Counted from the stretch's first letter, positions 16,501-26,258 are shown. The stretch is 64,000 nucleotides of DNA from Deltaproteobacteria bacterium (GCA_016218815.1 JACRCX010000021.1:38133-102132); one strand, 5' to 3'. Notes: generated by a model from the sequence alone, not told the origin. Translations and numbers: made by a program.

Positions 16501-17271
16501 ATGCTGACCTTCTCCCTCCAGTCCGGCTCGAACGGCAACGCCATCTACGTCGAGGCCGCCGGCGCCCGCCTCCTCTTCGATGCCGGCCTGAGCGGTCGGG
16601 TCGCCGAACGCCTTCTTGCCGAACGAGCCCGCGACATCCGCGAGGTCGACGCGCTCATCCTCTCCCACGACCACGCCGACCACACGCGCTGCGCCAGCAT
16701 CTGGCACCGCAAGTTCGGTCTCCCCATCCACGCCACCCCCGGCACCTGGCGCGCCGCCGCCCCCGCGCAAGGCCGCGTCGCCGACTTTCGTCCCTTCCAC
16801 GCCGGTGCCACCCTCGACTTCGGCCGCGTTGCCGTCCATACCCTCCCCACCCCCCACGACGGCGCCGACGGCGTCGCCTTCGTCGTCGAGGCCGAAGGCC
16901 TCCGCCTCGGCATCTTCACCGACCTCGGCCACCCCTTCCCCCTCCTCGAGCGCTGGCTCGAGCGCGTCGATGCCGCCTACCTCGAAAGCAACTACGACCC
17001 CGAGATGCTCGCCCACGGTCCCTATCCCCCCGCCCTCCAGGACCGCATCCGCGGCGCCGGCGGCCACCTCTCCAACGACGAGGCCGCCGCCCTGCTGCAC
17101 GGCTGCCGCCGCAAGCCGCGCTGGATCGCCCTCGCCCACCTCTCCGCCCAGAACAACCGGCCCGACGTCGCCCTCCACACGCACCGCGCCGCCGCCGGCC
17201 GCGACTACCCCTTCCATCTCGCCGGTCGCGACGGCCCGTCCGACCTGCTCGAGCTTCGGGCGCGATCGTGA
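16501..17271 (+). CDS. MBL-fold metallohydrolase (WalJ/YycJ-like)
   Basis: 256 aa. N-terminal SLQSGSNGNAIYVE and the metal motif HDHADH (56-61) are those of YycJ/WalJ-type beta-lactamase-fold hydrolases, many of which are nucleases. Further motifs are FTDLGHP (about 139-145), ESNYD (about 162) and ALAHLSAQNN near the C terminus. Its stop codon overlaps the GTG start of the next gene (GTGA at 17268-17271), so translation of the two is probably coupled. Confidence 0.85.
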   Translation: MLTFSLQSGSNGNAIYVEAAGARLLFDAGLSGRVAERLLAERARDIREVDALILSHDHADHTRCASIWHRKFGLPIHATPGTWRAAAPAQGRVADFRPFHAGATLDFGRVAVHTLPTPHDGADGVAFVVEAEGLRLGIFTDLGHPFPLLERWLERVDAAYLESNYDPEMLAHGPYPPALQDRIRGAGGHLSNDEAAALLHGCRRKPRWIALAHLSAQNNRPDVALHTHRAAAGRDYPFHLAGRDGPSDLLELRARS

Positions 17272-18908
17272 ATCCCGCGCCGGCTCCCGAACCGCCCGCC
17301 TCCGGCTCTTCCCGGCTCGCGCGCCTCCGCCCCTGGCTCCCCGCCGCGCTCGCCGCCGCCCTCGCGCTCGCCTACCTCCCGTCGTTGGGCGGCGGGTTCC
17401 TCAACTACGACGACGACTGGCTCGTCGAGCACAACCACACCCTGCGCGACCCCTCCCCCTCCGCCCTCCTCGCCGCCTGGACCGACTTCACTCCCGGGAC
17501 GCGCCTGACCCTCGGCGCCGAGTACCTCCCCCTGCGCGACACCCTCGTCTGGCTCGAGCTGCGCCTCTTCGGCCCCCACGCGCCGCCGATGCGCGTGACC
17601 AGCCTTTTCCTCTTCCTCGCCGCCGCACTGCTCGTGCGCCGCTATCTGCTTCGCACGTTCGGCGACGGGATCGCCGCCGAGGCGGCGGCCTGGCTCTTCG
17701 CCCTCCATCCCGTTCACGCCGAATCGGTCGCGTGGCTCGCCGGGCAGAAGGACCTCGTCGCCCTCCTCTTCGTCGCCGCCGCCCTGGTCTCCTACGCCGG
17801 CAATTCCCGCCGCCGTGCCCTCCTCGTCCCCTCTCTCGTTGCCCTCGCGTGTCTCGGCAAAGCCGTCGCCGTCGTCACCCCCCTCCTCCTCCTCGCCCAC
17901 GACCTCCTCGTGCGCCGCAAGCCGAGTGCACGAGTGCTGGTTCCTTCCTTCGCCGTCGCGCTCGCCGCCGCCGCCGTCCACGGCTGGGTCGGCCACGTCG
18001 TCGGCATGGTCGCCGAGCCGCTCGGCGGCAGCCGGCTCGCCGCGTTCGTCTCCATGGGTCCCGCGACCTGGGACTGCCTCGCCCGCTGCCTCGTCCCCAC
18101 CGGCCTCTCCGTCCTCCACGATGCCCCGGTCCGCTCCGCCGCCGATCTTCTCGGCTGGCTCGCCGTCGCGAACTTCGTCGCGCTGGGTGCCGTCGCCGCC
18201 CTGCGCTGGCGCGCCGGCGACCGCCGCCCCGCCGTCTTCCTCGCCTGGTTCCTCATCCCCCTCGCCCCGACCGCGCAGTTCCTCGTCCCGCTGCAGAACG
18301 CCGTCGCCGACCGCTACCTCCTCCTCGCCGTCCTCGGCCCCGTCGCCGCGATCGGCGCCGCCCTCGCCTGGCTGGCCTCCCGCGACCGCCCACGCCTCGC
18401 TCTGGCCTGCGCCGTCGCGCTCTGCGCCTCCTTCGCCCTGTCCACCTTCGAGCGCGCGGCGGTCTTCCACGACAGCGTCGCGCTCTTCCGTGACGCCACC
18501 GCGCGGACCGCCGTCGACCCGCTTGCTCCCTACCAGCTCGGAAAGGCCCTCCAGGCCGCCGGCGATCCCCAAGGTGCCGAACGCGCGTTCCTCCTCGCAT
18601 TCTCGCGTCCGGGCTCGCGGGACGTCCGCTGCTCCGCCGCCAACAACCTCGCCGTGCTCCTCTCCGGAAAAACGCGCCTCGGCGACGGCATCGCCTTCCT
18701 CCGCCACGCCGTCACCGTCTGCCCCGACAATCCGAAGACGCACAACGGCCTGGCCGAGCTCCTCGCCCGCGCCGGCTTCGCCGCCGAGGCCCGCGCCGCG
18801 TACGACGACCTCGTGCGCCGCTTCCCGGATTACGAGGTCGGGCTTCGCAACTACGAGCGCCGCTACGGCTCGCCGCCACAGGGTCCGGACGAGAAGAAAC
18901 TCAGATGA
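17268..18908 (+). CDS. Polytopic GT-C-like protein with C-terminal TPRs (TMTC-like)
   Basis: 546 aa, GTG start overlapping the upstream stop. The first membrane helix (PAALAAALALAYLPSLG) is followed by FLNYDDDWLVEHN, an acidic loop typical of GT-C fold, lipid-linked sugar glycosyltransferases and of the TMTC O-mannosyltransferase family. Seven or more further hydrophobic helices run to about residue 400. The last 140 residues form tetratricopeptide-like helices (ERAFLLAFSRPGSRD, AEARAAYDDLVRRFPDYEVG). Likely a membrane glycosyltransferase acting on exported proteins or lipids; donor and acceptor unknown. Confidence 0.72.
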   Translation: MNPAPAPEPPASGSSRLARLRPWLPAALAAALALAYLPSLGGGFLNYDDDWLVEHNHTLRDPSPSALLAAWTDFTPGTRLTLGAEYLPLRDTLVWLELRLFGPHAPPMRVTSLFLFLAAALLVRRYLLRTFGDGIAAEAAAWLFALHPVHAESVAWLAGQKDLVALLFVAAALVSYAGNSRRRALLVPSLVALACLGKAVAVVTPLLLLAHDLLVRRKPSARVLVPSFAVALAAAAVHGWVGHVVGMVAEPLGGSRLAAFVSMGPATWDCLARCLVPTGLSVLHDAPVRSAADLLGWLAVANFVALGAVAALRWRAGDRRPAVFLAWFLIPLAPTAQFLVPLQNAVADRYLLLAVLGPVAAIGAALAWLASRDRPRLALACAVALCASFALSTFERAAVFHDSVALFRDATARTAVDPLAPYQLGKALQAAGDPQGAERAFLLAFSRPGSRDVRCSAANNLAVLLSGKTRLGDGIAFLRHAVTVCPDNPKTHNGLAELLARAGFAAEARAAYDDLVRRFPDYEVGLRNYERRYGSPPQGPDEKKLR

Positions 18909-18924
18909 ACGACGACGGCCGGAA

Positions 18925-19125
18925 TCAGAGCGGGCCGGTGGAAAGCCGCTTCCCGCAGTGCACGCAGTAGGCGTTCCTCTGCCGCCTTGTCACCGCGTGC
19001 TCTTCCTCGCTGCACGCCCTGGGCAGGACTCGGGGATTGACGATCTCGCCGCACATCGGGCAGGCCCTGACCGGGGCGTTGGTGCGGCCGTGGTTGAAGT
19101 TCGGGCAACGAGCCGGAGGTGTCAT
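18925..19125 (-). CDS. Small zinc-ribbon protein
   Basis: 66 aa. Two CxxC-type knuckles (CPNFNHGR ... CPMCGE and YCVHCGK) and a central Cys/His/Glu pair (CSEEEH) make a compact metal-binding protein. The start at ATG 19125 is supported by GGGAG 8-9 bases upstream; a longer frame exists upstream but reads through repeat sequence. I know this conserved hypothetical type only as an uncharacterised family. Convergent with the TPR gene. Confidence 0.7.
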   Translation of the reverse strand: MTPPARCPNFNHGRTNAPVRACPMCGEIVNPRVLPRACSEEEHAVTRRQRNAYCVHCGKRLSTGPL

Positions 19126-19324
19126 GTGTCGCTCCCGGAAGACCTCCGCGACCGTTCGTGCAGAAGCCGTGGGCGTTCCTGCCTCATCGCACGGGCCTCC
19201 CTCGAGATCCAGCAATTCCTGACGGACAATTCGAGCAACCAGCCAGGGTGGGCGCGGTGGATCTTCCAAGCCCGCAAGAGGAGTGTCCTTCCCCCGGCCG
19301 GATCCGTCAAGGCCCGATTCGCCT

Positions 19325-19365
19325 CCCCACCTCTCCAGCCGCCCTCTCCACCTCTCCCTGTCCGG
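19325..19365 (+). repeat. Dispersed repeat family B (CCACCTCTCCAGCC)
   Basis: Units of CCACCTCTCC with a variable CAGCCG(C/A)CCT linker. Other copies are at 14891-14930, 34895-34945 and 45130-45275. It is followed at 19390-19475 by CGTGCC/GGCACG inverted units (family with GTGGCACG, also at 12300-12345). Confidence 0.65.
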
Positions 19366-19505
19366 CTTCCCCGCGCGAACTGTAGACCCCTCGCCACACG
19401 TGCCTCCCACACGACACCGGATCGCCCCCCGAACCCTCGCCACACCACGGGTTTGCCCGTGGCACGGGACCCGCTACCGCACCCCGCCCGAGAAGGAGGC
19501 GTCAC

Positions 19506-20486
19506 ATGCTCGGCAAAATGCGTTTCGTCGTCCTCGCGTTCCTTACCATCCAGGCGTGCGTCGGCTTCGAGGTCGACACCGGCGACCCGCGCGTCGGCGA
19601 GGAAGGCCGCGTCCGCTTCGGCGGCGGCGGCTGCGCCGCCGGTTCGTCCACCACCATCGCCGTCGGCTCCACCCAGACCCTCACCCTCGAGCCCCAATCC
19701 GGCGCGTCGCTGCCCACCGACCTCACGACCGGCTCGACCGCGCCCGCCGTGATCGATGCCCGCCCCGGCGCCGCCGCCGACCAGGTCGTCCTCGAGGCCA
19801 ACCAGGCCGGCACCGCCCAGGTCGAGCTGCATTCCGCGGGCGAAATCTGGGACTATCTCGAGTTCCGCGCCGAGCCCGCCGCATCCGTGAAGTTCACCGC
19901 CGCCCCGGCCGTGTTCGCCGGCGCGACCGCATTCGTCAAGGTCGACGAGGTCTACGGCGCCTGCGGCGAGAGCTGTCCCCTCCTGGGAGAAGGCTTCCTC
20001 CGCTGGTCCTCCACCGGACTGACTCCCCTGCGCGACACGAACGGCGTCGCGTACTTCACCGCCGGCGCCCCCGGTGACGCCCGCGCCCAGGGACGAGAAC
20101 CCTCCGGCGGCGCCCTCCTCGTCGACCATCCCCTGCGCATCGTCCCCGTCGCCGACGCCGGCGCCCTGAGCGCCCGCGTCACGATCGCCCTCCCCGACGA
20201 GTCCGTCCTCGACCCGCAGCCTCTCCCCGTCGAGATCCCCGTCGGCAGCCTCTTCCTCATCCAGGTCGAGGTCGATGTCGCCGGCACCCCGGTCCCGCTG
20301 GCCGGCCCCGACGTGACCTGGACCATCGAAGGCGATACCTCCGCCGTCGCCCTCCACGATTCCGGCGACGCCGACCCCCCCGAAGGCCCGATCTTCTCCA
20401 CCCTCGCCCCCGGCTCCGTCGAAATGGTCGCCGAAATCCCCCTCCTCGGCCGCACCGAGCGCTTCCCCCTCACCATCACCCCCTGA
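19506..20486 (+). CDS. Exported lipoprotein with beta-sandwich-like repeats, function unknown
   Basis: 326 aa. AAGGAGG lies 6-8 bases before the ATG. The signal peptide ends in TIQAC, with Cys as acceptor for lipid. The mature part alternates beta segments (GSTQTLTLEP, TAQVELHSAGEIW, ARVTIALPDE, VDVAGTPVPLAGPDVTW) reminiscent of Ig-like/invasin folds, with one Cys pair near residues 155-160 (ACGESC). No enzymatic motif is seen. It precedes the large DUF4215 gene. Confidence 0.7.
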   Translation: MLGKMRFVVLAFLTIQACVGFEVDTGDPRVGEEGRVRFGGGGCAAGSSTTIAVGSTQTLTLEPQSGASLPTDLTTGSTAPAVIDARPGAAADQVVLEANQAGTAQVELHSAGEIWDYLEFRAEPAASVKFTAAPAVFAGATAFVKVDEVYGACGESCPLLGEGFLRWSSTGLTPLRDTNGVAYFTAGAPGDARAQGREPSGGALLVDHPLRIVPVADAGALSARVTIALPDESVLDPQPLPVEIPVGSLFLIQVEVDVAGTPVPLAGPDVTWTIEGDTSAVALHDSGDADPPEGPIFSTLAPGSVEMVAEIPLLGRTERFPLTITP

Positions 20487-20498
20487 CCCCCTTCCCGC

Positions 20499-20545
20499 CC
20501 GTACCAACAACTCCTCCCCTTCGTCCAACCAAGAACCAAAAACCT
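20499..20545 (+). repeat. Dispersed repeat family A, copy upstream of the DUF4215 gene
   Basis: ACCAACAACT, CCAACCAAGAACCAAAAACC and CCAATAACC units lie between two exported-protein genes. The same element type is at 6356-6423 and 13420-13456. Confidence 0.7.
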
Positions 20546-20679
20546 TGCCCAATAACCTTGCCCCCCCTCCCCCCCGGTGCTCTAGTGCGGCTTGGCGGGA
20601 ACAGTCAGGGCCGGGGGGTAGGGCGCCGCAGCTCGTTCGTCTCGCCCGGCGTGCGGCGTCACCGGAGGACTTCCCAAGA

Positions 20680-23600
20680 ATGCGCGCACCTCATCGCTTC
20701 TTCGGCACCGCTCTTCCCTTCGTCGCGGCGCTCGCCTTCGCCGGAAACGCGCTCGCCCAGGCCGAGTACGACATGCACTTCCAGGGCGACACCGAGAACC
20801 GCGCACGGGTCGACGACCGCGGCGGCTCCGGCGACGGATACTCGTTCGAGATCGAGTACGACGACGCCGACACCAACAGCGAGAACTTCTGCCCTCACTG
20901 CCGCTTCAACCTGCTGGCGCAGGACATCGGGATCACCATGGCGGACCTCGAGCGGCTGGGCATCACCCGCGACAACGTCGATACCCTCCCCGAGCTGGTG
21001 GCGACGATCGACCACATCATGAGCACGCCGGCCTCGACGCTGGCGGAGGAAGCCTCGCCGGGCATCTCCGGGACGGCCCTGGACGAGCTGACGACGGAGA
21101 TCGAGGCGATGCTCGACCGCTGGTCGGACGACCCGATGTCGGCGCTGGAGGACGTCGGCGACATCATCGCCGGCATCTACAGCTTCGGCAGCACCCCGTT
21201 CTCCACGCTCCTCCCGCTGCTCGGCGTACAGCTCGACTCCGCCTTCGACTACAACTTCGCCGATTCCAACGACCTGGACCGCGCCAACTCGGGCGTCGAG
21301 GTCTACTCGGCGACGGAGTACATCGACGCCGTCACCGCGATCGATCCCACGCTGGCTTCGACGCTCGAGAGCGTGATCGACGCTCTCCCGCTCCCCGGCC
21401 TTTTCGAGATCTCGGGCGATGACGACGACGCGAACGCGCCGGCGACCTTCCACGCCCGGTTCACCGACCTCACGATCAAGCAGCGCACCTACGTGATCCA
21501 GGGCGCCAGTGCCTACCTGCTCGTCTACACGATCGTCAACGACACCGACCGCGTCCTGCCGTTCGTCGAGGCCGCCATGATCGCCGACTTCGACATCCCG
21601 CCCGGGTCCCCCGACAAGGAGACGTTGTTCGAGCCCACGACGCAGGCGGTCATGACCTACGACGATCTGCCGTACGAGGACCCCGTCCTGCACTGGTACT
21701 TCGGCGTGGCCCCGATGACGTCGATGATCGCTGTGGAGAACAACTTCGTCTTCTCCAACTACAACCTCGACGACCAGCTCAGCCTCTCGCAGTCCAACGC
21801 CACCGGCCGCGAGAACCGCTACAAGTTCATGCTCTGGCACCCCGACTTCCTCTTCGACCAGGACTCGGCCACGGGCAAGACCGAGAAGCAGGGCGCCCTC
21901 TCCGCCTCGCTGCCGGTCCCGCTGCTGCCGGGCGACGAACGGCCCATCGGCTTCTGCTTCGCCGGGTCGGTCGACACCAGCAAGACCACGGCCCTGGCCG
22001 AGACGATCACGCTGCTCCAGGCCTGCCGCACGATCTTCAACGCCGTCATCCCCATCTGCGGCGACGGCGTCGTGCAGGTCGGCGAGGAGTGCGACTTCCT
22101 CGCGTCCCCCGAGACCTGCACCCATTCCTGCACGATCACCGTCTGCGGCGACAGCGTGGCCGAGGTCGGCGAGGCGTGCGACGACGGCAACACCACCAGC
22201 GAGGACGGGTGCTCCGCCGCCTGCGCCGTCGAGTTCTGCGGCGACGGCGTCGTCCAGGCCGGGATGGGTGAGGAGTGCGACGACGGCAATGCCTCCAACT
22301 CCGACGCCTGCCTCACCGACTGCCGCTCCGCTCGCTGCGGCGACGGCTACCTCCGCGTCTGCGACCCCGCCACCGAGCACTGCGGCTGCGCCGGCTACGC
22401 CCACTGCCTCCAGGGCACCATGACCTTGACCTCCGGCACCGGCACGGGCGGCTACGGCGCGATGCTCGGACACGAGATCCACTACCTGATCGCCTTCGAC
22501 GTGACCTCGCTCGCGATCACCGGGATGCTCAACTGGCAGTGCGTGACCGGACCGATCCACGTCGAGTTCACCGGCGATCCCTACGCTGCGGATCAGCTTG
22601 CGGCCCTGCTCGAGGGCGCCGTCTGGACCTTCAACCTCACCGGCACCGTCTCGACAAACCGGGCGCTGATCGGCAATCCGATCCGCGTGGGAACGAGCGG
22701 GGTACCGCCGGTGTACTCGCTGGACATCGATGTCCCGGCCAGCCGCGACATCACCTGGAGCTTCAACTCGGACTACTCCTTGCCGCTGCTCGACACGCTC
22801 TCCTTCACCAACGCCACCGTCGTCGCCCATCGGGACATCGGGACGGTGATGGTGCCGCGACCCGAGAACCTCACCGGAACCGGCGGCGGGCGCGTGTCGG
22901 ATTCGTCGGCCGCGACCACCGGCGAAGCCTGCGACGACGGCAACGCCTCGGACCTGGACGAGTGCACCAACTCGTGCCTCCCGGCCCGCTGCGGCGACGG
23001 CATCACCCAGCCGCCCCTCGGCGAGGCCTGCGACGACGGCGCCGCCACCTCCACCTGCACCGCCGCCTGCGCCCGCATCGGCTCCGTCTGCGGCAACGGC
23101 ACGCTCGAGGCCGGCGAGACCTGCGACGACGGCAATACCACCTCGGGCGACGCCTGCAGCGACCTGTGCTTCTCCGAAGGCTGCGGCGACGGCATCGTGC
23201 AGACCGGCCTGGCCGAGACCTGCGACGACGGCAACACCATCGCCGGCGACGGCTGCAACGCGACCTGCCTCGCCGAAACCTGCGGCGACGGCGTCCTCCA
23301 GGAAATGCTCGGCGAGGAGTGCGACGACGGCGCCGCCAACGCCGACACCGCCGCCTGCACCACCGCCTGCCGCATCGCGCTCTGCGGCGACGGCCTCGTC
23401 CTCGCCGGCACCGAAGCCTGCGACGACGGCAACACCTTCCCCGGCGACGGCTGCAGCGACTTGTGCGTGGTCGAGCGCTGCGGTGACGGCCTCCCGGGCC
23501 CCGACGAGGATTGCGACGACGGCAACGCCGCGCTGGAGGACGGCTGCACGCCGGAATGCGTGCGCGAGTTCTGCGGCGACGGCACCCTGCAGGTCGGGCT

Positions 23601-24504
23601 CGGCGAGCAGTGCGACGACCACAACTTCGCCGCGGGCGACGGCTGCAGCCGCGACTGCCAATTGGAGAACCTCGCCGCCTGCGGCGACGGCCGCCTCGAC
23701 ACCGGCGAGCAGTGCGACGACGGCAACACCGCCGCGGGCGACGGCTGCAGCGCGTTCTGCCAGCTCGAGAACCCCGGCCTCTGCGGCAACCGCCGCGTCG
23801 ATCCCGGCGAAGCCTGCGACGACGGCAACGAGGTCGACGGCGACGGCTGCTCCGCCCGCTGCAGCGTCGAAGCCTGCGGCGACGGCATCCAGCAGGCCGG
23901 CGAGTTCTGCGACGACGGCAACACCACCGCGGGCGACGGCTGCTCCGCCGACTGCACCGCCGAGACCGCCGCGTGCGGCAACGGCGCGCACGAATACGGC
24001 GAGGAGTGCGACGACGGCAACGCGACGAGCGGTGACGGCTGCTCCGCCGACTGCGTCGTCGAGAACCCCACCTCCGTCTCCCTCGCCGGCTGCGGCGACG
24101 GCGTCCTCGACCTCGGCGAGTCCTGTGACGACGGCGGGCGCTCCGACGGCGACGGCTGCGACGAGACCTGCCACGTCGAGTCCGCGGTGTGCGGCAACGG
24201 GCGCCTGGAGCGCGGCGAGCTCTGCGACGACGGCAACAACGCCGCCGGCGACGCCTGCCCCGCCGACTGCCGCGAGCCCGTCACCCCCGTCGTCTGCGGC
24301 AACGGCGTCGTCGAATCCGGCGAAGCCTGCGACGACGGCAACACCACCGCCCTCGACGGTTGCTCCCCCACCTGCCAGCTCGAGCCCGTCCCCGTCCCCA
24401 CCGCCGACGCCGGCTGCGGCTGCGCCGTCGCCGGAGCCGCCGGCGGCTCCGTCTTCTCCCTCCTCCTCCTCGCCCTGGCGGCCATCCGCCGCAAGCGCCG
24501 GTAG
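20680..24504 (+). CDS. Large surface protein with about 18 DUF4215 Cys repeats and MYXO-CTERM-like tail
   Basis: 1,274 aa. ATG 20680 has GGAGGA 10 bases upstream and opens a signal peptide (FFGTALPFVAALAFAGNALA). Residues 22-455 form a unique globular domain (IQGASAYLLVYTIVND, GDERPIGFCFAG). From about residue 459 come repeats of the form CG(D/N)G-x8-GE-x-CDDGN-x5-DGC-x2-xC, interrupted by a unique domain at about 571-741. The final [14 protein letters not shown], hydrophobic helix and RRKRR form the sorting tail. DUF4215 repeats are disulfide-rich modules common in Myxococcota; the ligand is unknown. Fragments of its 3' end have been copied to 28993-29310 and 31323-31387. Confidence 0.88.
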   Translation: MRAPHRFFGTALPFVAALAFAGNALAQAEYDMHFQGDTENRARVDDRGGSGDGYSFEIEYDDADTNSENFCPHCRFNLLAQDIGITMADLERLGITRDNVDTLPELVATIDHIMSTPASTLAEEASPGISGTALDELTTEIEAMLDRWSDDPMSALEDVGDIIAGIYSFGSTPFSTLLPLLGVQLDSAFDYNFADSNDLDRANSGVEVYSATEYIDAVTAIDPTLASTLESVIDALPLPGLFEISGDDDDANAPATFHARFTDLTIKQRTYVIQGASAYLLVYTIVNDTDRVLPFVEAAMIADFDIPPGSPDKETLFEPTTQAVMTYDDLPYEDPVLHWYFGVAPMTSMIAVENNFVFSNYNLDDQLSLSQSNATGRENRYKFMLWHPDFLFDQDSATGKTEKQGALSASLPVPLLPGDERPIGFCFAGSVDTSKTTALAETITLLQACRTIFNAVIPICGDGVVQVGEECDFLASPETCTHSCTITVCGDSVAEVGEACDDGNTTSEDGCSAACAVEFCGDGVVQAGMGEECDDGNASNSDACLTDCRSARCGDGYLRVCDPATEHCGCAGYAHCLQGTMTLTSGTGTGGYGAMLGHEIHYLIAFDVTSLAITGMLNWQCVTGPIHVEFTGDPYAADQLAALLEGAVWTFNLTGTVSTNRALIGNPIRVGTSGVPPVYSLDIDVPASRDITWSFNSDYSLPLLDTLSFTNATVVAHRDIGTVMVPRPENLTGTGGGRVSDSSAATTGEACDDGNASDLDECTNSCLPARCGDGITQPPLGEACDDGAATSTCTAACARIGSVCGNGTLEAGETCDDGNTTSGDACSDLCFSEGCGDGIVQTGLAETCDDGNTIAGDGCNATCLAETCGDGVLQEMLGEECDDGAANADTAACTTACRIALCGDGLVLAGTEACDDGNTFPGDGCSDLCVVERCGDGLPGPDEDCDDGNAALEDGCTPECVREFCGDGTLQVGLGEQCDDHNFAAGDGCSRDCQLENLAACGDGRLDTGEQCDDGNTAAGDGCSAFCQLENPGLCGNRRVDPGEACDDGNEVDGDGCSARCSVEACGDGIQQAGEFCDDGNTTAGDGCSADCTAETAACGNGAHEYGEECDDGNATSGDGCSADCVVENPTSVSLAGCGDGVLDLGESCDDGGRSDGDGCDETCHVESAVCGNGRLERGELCDDGNNAAGDACPADCREPVTPVVCGNGVVESGEACDDGNTTALDGCSPTCQLEPVPVPTADAGCGCAVAGAAGGSVFSLLLLALAAIRRKRR

Positions 24505-24542
24505 CACCCGCCCCCCAGCCCCGCACGTGCTATCCTTCCCCC

Positions 24543-25637
24543 GTGACCCCAACCAGGCCCCTGTGGCGTGTCGCCGCTCCTCTCCTCGCCTGCGCCGCCC
24601 TGCTCGCCGCCTGCACCGCCGGCACGAACCTCGCCGGCGGAGATCTCGATGCGCGCGCCGAAGGCGACGACGCTTCTCTGCGCGCCGATGCCGTCGCCGA
24701 TGCCGTCGACGCGGACGGCTGGGACGGCGGCGAGCCGTGTCCCCCCCGCGTCGTGCCCGGCGCGCCCTGCTCCGCGGAGCCCCATTGCGTCCTCCCCGAC
24801 CCCGCCTGCACTTCGTGCGGCAGCGGCGCCTACGTCTTCGCGGATGTCACCTGCTACTGCTCCACCGGCGCGGTCTGGCACTGCGAGCCGCCCGACGTGG
24901 ACTGCTTCGGCCCCGGCGACTACTGCGATCCTGATTGCACCCTGCCGCCCGGGAGCTGCGGCGGCGACGCCGACGCCGACGCCGACGCGGATGCCGACGC
25001 CGACGTCCCCGACGTCCCCCCGTCCTGCCCGACCGAGCTCGGCGGCCCCTGCAACGTCGTCACCCAATGCGGCTGCGCCGCCGGCGAGCGCTGCATCATC
25101 GAGCTCGACGCCCCCGTGGAAGTCTGCGTGCCGCTCGGCACCGATCCGCCGCGGACCCCCTGCGCACCAACCGACGACTGCATCGCCCAGAACCAGTGCT
25201 TCGGAACCTCGGACACCGACAGGACGTGCATGCAGTTCTGCTACGAGAACGACGACTGCTCGTCCGCCGGGTGGCTCTCGCGATGCGATCTCTACATCAC
25301 GAGCGTCCCCGGCTACATGCTCTGCGACTTCGGGGGGGACGACTGCGACCCGTTCACCGCGAGCTGGTGCGACCACGACGAGACGTGCGTCTTCCACGAC
25401 TTCGACACGTGCGATCGACGCTGCGAACCGGCCGGCACCGGCGCCCCGGGCGACCTCTGCGAAACGACCGGCTGCCTGGTCGGCTCCGAATGCCTCTCCG
25501 TGACCGGCGGCCCACCCTACTTCTGCCACAAGTTCTGCAACCCGAGCGGCACCCCCGACTGCGCCGACGTCCCGGGCACGACCTGCACCGGCCTGGGCGC
25601 CGCCTGCCCCGAATTCGGCGTCTGCACGGCGCTCTAG
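24543..25637 (+). CDS. Cys-rich lipoprotein with Asp-Ala linker
   Basis: 364 aa from GTG 24543, the only usual start codon that keeps the lipoprotein signal (PLLACAALLAAC). About 38 cysteines are arranged in short modules (CVLPDPACTSCGSG, CETTGCLVGSECLS). A pure Asp-Ala linker (DADADADADADADV) lies near residues 140-155, encoded by GACGCC/GATGCC hexamer repeats that could slip. No enzyme motif. It follows the DUF4215 gene by 38 bases and may be co-transcribed. Probably an outer-surface lipoprotein. Confidence 0.75.
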   Translation: MTPTRPLWRVAAPLLACAALLAACTAGTNLAGGDLDARAEGDDASLRADAVADAVDADGWDGGEPCPPRVVPGAPCSAEPHCVLPDPACTSCGSGAYVFADVTCYCSTGAVWHCEPPDVDCFGPGDYCDPDCTLPPGSCGGDADADADADADADVPDVPPSCPTELGGPCNVVTQCGCAAGERCIIELDAPVEVCVPLGTDPPRTPCAPTDDCIAQNQCFGTSDTDRTCMQFCYENDDCSSAGWLSRCDLYITSVPGYMLCDFGGDDCDPFTASWCDHDETCVFHDFDTCDRRCEPAGTGAPGDLCETTGCLVGSECLSVTGGPPYFCHKFCNPSGTPDCADVPGTTCTGLGAACPEFGVCTAL

Positions 25638-25679
25638 CCCGGCTGCTTGAGCACCCGGCCGGCCGACGCCGAACCCCGG

Positions 25680-26258
25680 CTACTTCGCCGCCCCTGCGGT
25701 GCGTCGGAACACTGCAATCGCTTCGCGAAGACGACCACCGCAGCCGGAAAGCCCGGGCTGCGGCGCTGCCGGATCAACATGTACCCAGGCGGTGTCCCGC
25801 CCTTCCTCTCCCCCATGCTGCGGACGGCGAACACCGCCCGCACCGATTAGGTGCGCAGACACCACGGACTTGGGCAGGACCCAGCAATGGGCGTCGACGG
25901 GGCTGACGCCCAGGCAGATTGCGATGTCGTGTCGCTGGTTGCGGAATTGCTGGGAGCAGTAGCGGCCGTTGGCCCACAGGGTGGAGAACTTGATCTCCGT
26001 CCGGACGCCCTCGATCGGCCTGTCGCATTCGCTGTCGGGGGCACGAACGACATCGAGTCCCTTCGCCGCGCACCAACCCGCGACCAGCTTCTCGCCGATG
26101 GTTCCGCGCTGCCGGGACGGCCGGGACCTGATCCACCCGAACGGGCTCCCCTCCCACGCCAGGTCGCCGGCGTCGTAGTCGGCGCAGATCGTAGCGGCGA
26201 GCGCCGCGAGCTGCTGGACCTCGGCGTCCTGAATCCGCCGCGTCGTCGCCCCCGTCAG
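25680..26258 (-). CDS. Type II restriction endonuclease (PD-(D/E)XK), probable CTG start
   Basis: 192 aa if read from the CTG at 26258. The methyltransferase stop overlaps it as CTGA, the analogue of ATGA coupling. There is no ATG, GTG or TTG in this frame before the conserved core, nor for more than 80 codons upstream. The core has GTIGEKLVAGWCAAKGLDVV followed by CDRPIEGVRTEIKFSTLW: Asp79, Glu88 and Lys90 fit a PD-(D/E)XK nuclease. Position behind a DNA methyltransferase supports the call. The recognition sequence cannot be read from the protein. Other options are a non-canonical ATT start further in, or frameshifting from the methyltransferase. Confidence 0.72.
   Translation of the reverse strand: MTGATTRRIQDAEVQQLAALAATICADYDAGDLAWEGSPFGWIRSRPSRQRGTIGEKLVAGWCAAKGLDVVRAPDSECDRPIEGVRTEIKFSTLWANGRYCSQQFRNQRHDIAICLGVSPVDAHCWVLPKSVVSAHLIGAGGVRRPQHGGEEGRDTAWVHVDPAAPQPGLSGCGGRLREAIAVFRRTAGAAK

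Noticed and set aside
16435..17217. 260-codon minus-strand frame opposite the MBL gene, ending in PPMDTDGHR
   Set aside because: Val/Gly/Glu-rich antisense reading; the plus-strand MBL protein has all metal motifs. The peptide end comes from the repeat.
22056..24400. CRISPR-like or satellite periodicity
   Set aside because: The period is that of coding DUF4215 repeats with variable codons and lengths, inside one intact gene; no direct repeats with unique spacers.
20659..24552. 1,297-codon open frame on the minus strand opposite the DUF4215 gene
   Set aside because: Its Val-Ala-Gly repeats mirror the periodic Cys repeats of the real gene on the other strand; no independent protein features.
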